Below the pieces are notes generated by a model. That model was not told the origin of the DNA and made no database searches. It was given only the letters and a program-made list of their open reading frames with translations. 64,000 nucleotides of DNA from Dastarcus helophoroides (lineage: Eukaryota; Arthropoda; Insecta; Coleoptera; Bothrideridae). Below, piece after piece: positions 59,906-64,000 of the stretch. The position numbers were made by a program, and so were the translations under genes. How positions within the stretch are numbered: position 1 is the first letter of the stretch; each line of letters begins with the position of its first letter. The DNA lies in NCBI GenBank assembly GCA_028583605.1, contig CM053331.1, positions 1,304,501 through 1,368,500 on the forward strand, read 5' to 3'.

Positions 59906-60135
59906 GTTCAATTTTTTCGAATTAATCCGATTTTCTTTGAATAAGTTCGATTTTCTTCGAATAGGTTCGATTTTCTTCGAATAGGTTCGATTTTTTCGAA
60001 TTGGTTCGATTTTCTTTGAATAGGTTCGATTATCTTCGAATTGGTTCCATTTTTTTCTAATTGGTTCGATTTTATTCAAATTGGTTCGAATTTCTTCGAA
60101 TAGGTTCAAGTTTTTTCGAATTGGTTCGATTTTCA

Positions 60136-60265
60136 TCAAATTCGAAAACTGAGACTGGATGGGAAGCTGCGTTCACTCGCTAACCAATCGCCAATGCTAG
60201 GATGGAATAGAATTAAAATTCTTCACAACTGGCCCAACACAGAACCCTGAGGGACCCCACTATTG
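60136..60265 (-). repeat. Interspersed module 4, best RT-like box
   Basis: Last copy, at the array's right edge. Minus strand 60261-60229 translates without a stop to SGVPQGSVLGQ, the closest match in the window to the non-LTR RT box (family usually has P where this has Q). A stop follows two codons later. Confidence 0.7.
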
Positions 60266-60436
60266 AGTTATATGCGTAAGAACCGCAGGTTCACTTTAGA
60301 ATTGCCCGAAATTCCCGTTTTGGTCATTTTTTCTTTAGCCTTCATATTCTTTCAAAGCTCCAGATCCATTTCCTGTCTGAGAAAACTTATAGTTTAATTA
60401 TTATCCCAACAGATTCCCGATTTATCAATTCTTTAT
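60266..60436. other. Short unique stretch
   Basis: Nothing recognisable. Confidence 0.5.
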
Positions 60437-60553
60437 TTGTGACTCGAGAGAGATACATGACTAAAGAGAGATTTGTGACTCAAGAGAGATTTGTGACTAA
60501 AGAGAGATTTGTGACTAAAGAGAGATTTGTGACTCAAGAGAGATTTGGGACTT
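60437..60553 (+). repeat. 18-bp repeat (TGACTAAAGAGAGATTTG)
   Basis: About six units alternating TGACTAAAGAGAGATTTG and TGACTCAAGAGAGATTTG. The GAGAGA-TTTGTGAC core resembles the 30-bp array at the window's left end. Confidence 0.9.
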
Positions 60554-60737
60554 GAGGCGAGAATAATCCGCCGTCGTAACTAATTCTAATTTAATAATTC
60601 GACAGAATGAGTGTGGTCTGCACCAATAACAAATTAAAAAATCGGATCCTCCCATGATTTCCTCAAAAGTCTAATAGTTTTTCACTTTCGTTTTTTATCC
60701 ACTTCCATCGTATCACTTCCACATCACAAACCAATGC
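60554..60737. other. Short unique stretch
   Basis: Nothing recognisable. Confidence 0.5.
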
Positions 60738-61996
60738 GTTAAACAATTTCAAAATGTTCGTCTGACTAAACTGAGTTCTTAGGGACGAGATCCGTTTCAT
60801 TCATCCGAAAATATAAACAATTTAAAAATGTTTGGTCCACAAAAGAGAGTTCTTAGGGACGAGATCCGTTTCATTTATCCGAAAATATAAACAATTTCAA
60901 AATGTTCGTTCAACAAAACTGAGTTCTTAGGGACGAGATCCGTTTTATTCATCCGAAAATATATACAATTTTAACATGTTCGTTCAATAAAACTGAGTTT
61001 CTAGGGACGAGATCCGTTTCATTCATCCGAAAATATAAACAATTTAAAAATGTTCAGTGAACAAAAGTGGGTTCTTAGGACGAGATCCGTTTCATTTATC
61101 CGAAAATATAAACAATTTCAAAATTTTCGTTCAACAAAACTGAGTTCTTAGGGACGAGATCCGTTTTATTCATCCGAAAATATATACAATTTTAAAATGT
61201 TCGTTCAACAAAACTGAGTTTCTAGGAACGAGATCCGTTTCATTCATCCGAAAATATAAACAATTTAAAAATATTCAGTGAATAAAAGTGGGTTCTTAGG
61301 GACGAAATCCGTAACATTTGTCCGAAAATATAAACAATTTCAAAATGTTCGATCAACCAAAGCGAGTTCTTAGGGACGAGATCCGTTTCATTCATCCGAA
61401 AATATATACAATTTCAGAATGTTCGTTCAACAAAACTGAGTTCCTAGGGACGAGATCCGTTTCATTCATCCGAAAATATAAACAATTTAAAAATATTCAG
61501 TGAATAAAAGTGGGTTCTTAGGGACGAGATCCGTTTCATTTATCCGAAAATATAAACAATTTCAAAATGTTCGTTCAACAAAACTGAGTTCTTAGGGACG
61601 AGATCCGTTTTATTCATCCGAAAATATATACAATTTTAAAATGTTCGTTCAATAAAACTGAGTTCCTAGGGACGAGATCCGTTTCATTCATTCGAAAATA
61701 TAAACAATTTAAAAATGTTCAATGAACAAAAGTTGGTTCTTAGGGACGAGATCCATAACATTTGTCCGAAAATATAAACAATTTCAAAATGTTCGATCAA
61801 CGAAAGTGAGTTCTTAGGGACGAGATCCGTTTTATTTATCCGAAAATATAAACAATTTCAAAATGTTCGTTCAACAAAACTGAGTTTTTAGGGACGAGAT
61901 CCGTTTCATTTATCCGAAAATAATAAACAATTTTAAAATGTTCGTTTAACAAAACTGAGTTCTTAGGGACGAGATCCGTTGCATTCATCCGAAAAC
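60738..61996 (+). repeat. 74-bp satellite, 17 units
   Basis: Units carry TTAGGGACGAGATCCGTTTC, then ATTCATCCGAAAATATAAAC, then AATTTCAAAATGTTCGTTCA and ACAAAACTGAGT. The GGGACGAGATC landmark recurs about every 74 bp from 60783 to about 61967. Variant units (TGTTCAGTGAACAAAAGTGG) recur every three to four units, suggesting a trimer or tetramer HOR. The final unit continues into the longer module seen at 54.7-55.1 kb. Confidence 0.94.
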
Positions 61997-62407
61997 TCGT
62001 GGTGGATTATTGAGCAAACTGACTTTTTGACAACATGAATTAATTTCGAACGCGCCTTAGAATAACCCCAATGGTCCATTTATGGTGCGTTTCTTTAGCT
62101 GAAAGGTTGAAACGCCACGTCGTTTATTGACCGTTGAGGTCTTTTAGAAGGTGCGCCGTCGGTTGAATGAATAAAATTAATTATAAGTTACGTTACAGAT
62201 GCTTTATTAAAACGTCTAATAAAACGCGGTAATTTGCAGTGTTTTTTTCTACGTTTCGTAACGTTAGATAAGCCAACGGACGAAACTAATCGCTATTTAA
62301 AAACCCACAACTAAATTTGTGGCAATTTGGTAATAACTGAAAATTTTGTTACGAAAGAGCTTTGAATTGTGTTGTGTTTGGAGAATTTTGGTCCTTGGTT
62401 ATCTTCA
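61997..62407. other. Module tail then unique DNA
   Basis: About 61997-62100 matches the tail of the 54.7-55.1 kb module (GATTATTGAGCAAACTG, GGTCCATTTATGG). After that it is non-repetitive. Confidence 0.6.
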
Positions 62408-62942
62408 AAAATTGAAACAGAAATCTTGTCTCCTGAAACCAAGAAAAATTAAAAAACACAACAGAGATTGCTCTAACGCGTTTCGATAACCAAGCTATTG
62501 TTACGCGTTATCGGTTCGAATGATTAACACATGAATTGTAAAACACTTTATTTCTAAACTAAACTCGGAACACCACAACTGAATAATTAACTCACTTATT
62601 GACTTCTAACTACTAGCTCACTAATTAACTATACCGACTGACTAACTGATTCGGGGGAAAGGCGATGGCCTTATATAGTTTTGGCTCCCAGGTTCTAGAA
62701 AAATCCCGCGCAGATAAGGCTTAGCGTTTGCCGAAGGTTCTGGAACGTTTATCTGCCGTTTGCTTCGTTATCGTGGCCGCTTTCCCCTTATCAGATCTTT
62801 CTAGAAAATTTTCTTACGTACTAAATTCTATAATTCATATTTCGCTACATTATCATCTTCAGAGATATCTCTCTTTTGAAACGCGTTAGTTGTGTTTTTA
62901 AATCTTTCTTGGTTTCAGGGGGCACGATTTGTATTTCAGTTT
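62408..62942. mobile_element. Hairpin element copy 3, interrupted by solo LTR 3
   Basis: Left arm 62408-62498 (AATCTTGTCTCCTGAAACCAAG-type, then AACACAACAGAGATTGC and CTAACGCGTTTC). Right arm 62850-62942 (GAAACGCGTTAG, AATCTTTCTTGGTTTCAGGG). The arms still pair with each other across the LTR, so the LTR entered an existing hairpin. This gives a relative age: hairpin first, LTR later. Confidence 0.85.
62499..62849 (-). mobile_element. Solo LTR 3 nested in the hairpin element
   Basis: 351 bp. On the minus strand it begins TGTAGCGAAATATG and ends GATAACGCGTAACA. HSE-like TTCTAGAA sits at 62809-62816 and 62693-62700 and TTCTGGAA at 62738-62745. The TATA box (TATATAAG on the minus strand) is at 62670-62677 and AATAAA (minus) at 62547-62552. 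Flanks read CTAT and TTAT, compatible with a mutated 4-bp target duplication. No internal region is present. Confidence 0.87.
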
Positions 62943-63386
62943 TTGTTTCGGGAATTACATTATGTGACCCCTTGGCTAAGAAATTTAGTAAAGATAATAA
63001 AAAAATTAGGAGGACATTCAAGTAATTGTATTTGTATACCATTCAGTGGCTTGTAACGAAATTGTGTGCTTAATAAACAATTAAGTCAGTTACAAATAAC
63101 TCAATGGGAGTTAAATCTCTTGAATACTTACATGACTACCCAGCTACTTTAAGTTGAAAGTGTTTACAATGACCCCACCGTACTGATTAGGCCAAGGAAC
63201 ACCGAAACTACGGTTGTGGTTGTAAATATTTTCAACTTCTACACGTTTAATCGTTTAATTAAGGAACATTTAATTGGTCGTTAGTACCATTTTTCAAATT
63301 GATTCCAAACAAAATACACTTCAGTCCAAAAGCGTGATCCTGTTATTCAAGCGCCCTCACTCCAAATACGACGTATCCCTGCAAAT
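62943..63386. other. Unique DNA, no gene seen
   Basis: Non-repetitive AT-rich DNA without recognisable features. Confidence 0.5.
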
Positions 63387-63512
63387 GTCGTGGTATCATA
63401 TTTGGTGCAAATGCTTCAGTCGTGGTGTCTGATTTGGTGCAAATGCTTCAATCGTGGTGTCTTATTTGGTGCAAAGGCTTTAGTCGTGGTGTCTTATTTG
63501 GTGCAAATGCTC
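63387..63512 (+). repeat. 32-bp repeat, about 4 copies
   Basis: Units of TCGTGGTGTCTTATTTGGTG followed by CAAATGCTTCAG, 32 bp apart, with few substitutions. The open frame across it is an accident of the repeat. Confidence 0.92.
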
Positions 63513-64000
63513 TCGTTTCGAACATTCCAACGCAATTTACTTGCACCAAGACGTCTTGCAATCCAGTTCATAAAGCTGGACCAATAATTATTTTAAAATA
63601 AATCTAATATTCCTTCATTATTTTTCAATTTAACACAAATGGTGCAATAAACCGAGAGTCTATAATTAGAAACGCAGGAAATATCATTAGATTGATTGCC
63701 GAGCATGACTCGGTTTCGGTAAATCGTAGAAATTTAAATCTCTGGCAAAATATACGGTAACATTAAAGAGTATTAACCTAGTTATCAGGAAGAACTCTGG
63801 TAAGATATTTACGATTTTGACGAGCAATTATTATTTTGTCTATTATTGAAAACGATCGTGAGAAAGAAACTTTGATCAAGTTTTAATAGTCGCGACTCGT
63901 TCGCAAACGATGTCGTCATCAATCATTTTTCACGTCTTCTTTATCCGTCTTAGTATTAAAGAGGATCTACACCACATTCAAGCTATCTACTGCGCAGCGG
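63513..64000. other. Unique DNA to window end
   Basis: Non-repetitive. No gene, RNA or repeat is recognised. Confidence 0.5.

Larger units (their letters stand above)
57160..60135 (+). repeat. 20-bp array (GGTTCGATTTTCTTCGAATA)
   Basis: Head-to-tail 20-bp units GGTTCGATTTTCTTCGAATA/T with many variants (TTTTTTCGAATTGG). The period of 20 bp cycles through three frames every 60 bp, and on the minus strand no stop arises in the common units. This yields long KKIEPIRRKSNLFEENRTYS-like frames that are not genes. Four non-repetitive modules interrupt the array. Confidence 0.95.

Noticed and set aside
57160..60135. tRNA B-box-like GGTTCGAAT strings
   Set aside because: They are part of the 20-bp repeat unit. 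No A box or cloverleaf is associated.
57015..60139. Long minus-strand frames reading KKIEPIRRKSNLFEENRTYS-like repeats
   Set aside because: They arise from a 20-bp repeat with no stops in its common units. Several frames are open at once and frame is not preserved between copies, so no gene is supported.
62499..62849. A full-length LTR retrotransposon
   Set aside because: No second LTR, primer-binding site, polypurine tract or pol frame lies on either side. The hairpin arm resumes immediately.

Overview
This window is eukaryotic, non-coding, AT-rich DNA dominated by tandem repeats. By my count about 45 of the 64 kb sit in arrays of at least ten tandem-repeat families. I find no protein gene, rRNA, tRNA or CRISPR array that I would defend. 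The only mobile DNA I can define is a set of solo LTRs (TG...CA ends, TATA box, poly-A signal) and short hairpin (MITE-like) elements. Short scraps also look like the non-LTR reverse-transcriptase box GVPQG.xLGP. Minisatellites, satellite higher-order repeats (HORs), Ty3/gypsy-type LTRs and foldback elements together suggest an insect or other arthropod, in heterochromatin, a subtelomere or a very large intron. The taxon is an inference and is not established by the sequence.

Layout. 0.43-0.64 kb: 30-bp array. 0.83-4.69 kb: satellite with a 164-bp monomer, its centre homogenised as a 328-bp dimer. 4.7-7.6 kb: mostly unique, with a 10-bp array at 6.22-6.59 kb and a G16 run. 7.6-23.8 kb: one superfamily built around a conserved core of about 29 bp, first as a 550-bp pentameric HOR, then as a 113-bp monomer array containing two tandem 3.24-kb duplicons. 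23.8-27.1 kb: unique DNA with a solo LTR abutting a hairpin element. 27.1-43.2 kb: a 23-bp superfamily (core CAARCCYTAA) in subfamily blocks, with a 21-bp offshoot and a second solo LTR. 43.2-44.6 kb: unique, locally CpG-richer. 44.6-48.0 kb: 35-bp repeats that become a 614-bp HOR. 48.5-51.65 kb: 20-bp array. 51.65-57.1 kb: decayed DNA with a recent 180-bp triplication, RT-like boxes and three foldback structures. 57.15-60.14 kb: a second 20-bp array punctuated by four related non-repetitive modules. 60.74-62.0 kb: 74-bp satellite. 62.4-62.94 kb: a hairpin element split by a third solo LTR. 63.39-63.51 kb: short 32-bp array.

There is no pathway to reconstruct. The interest lies in genome architecture. 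The three LTRs carry clustered heat-shock-element-like palindromes upstream of a TATA box. One satellite core stays constant while its spacers change. Unrelated-looking repeats (the hairpin element, the 180-bp repeat and the 74-bp satellite) share one short segment, and RT-like boxes recur in tandem. The open reading frames in the window are mostly by-products of tandem repeats that lack stop codons in some frames.
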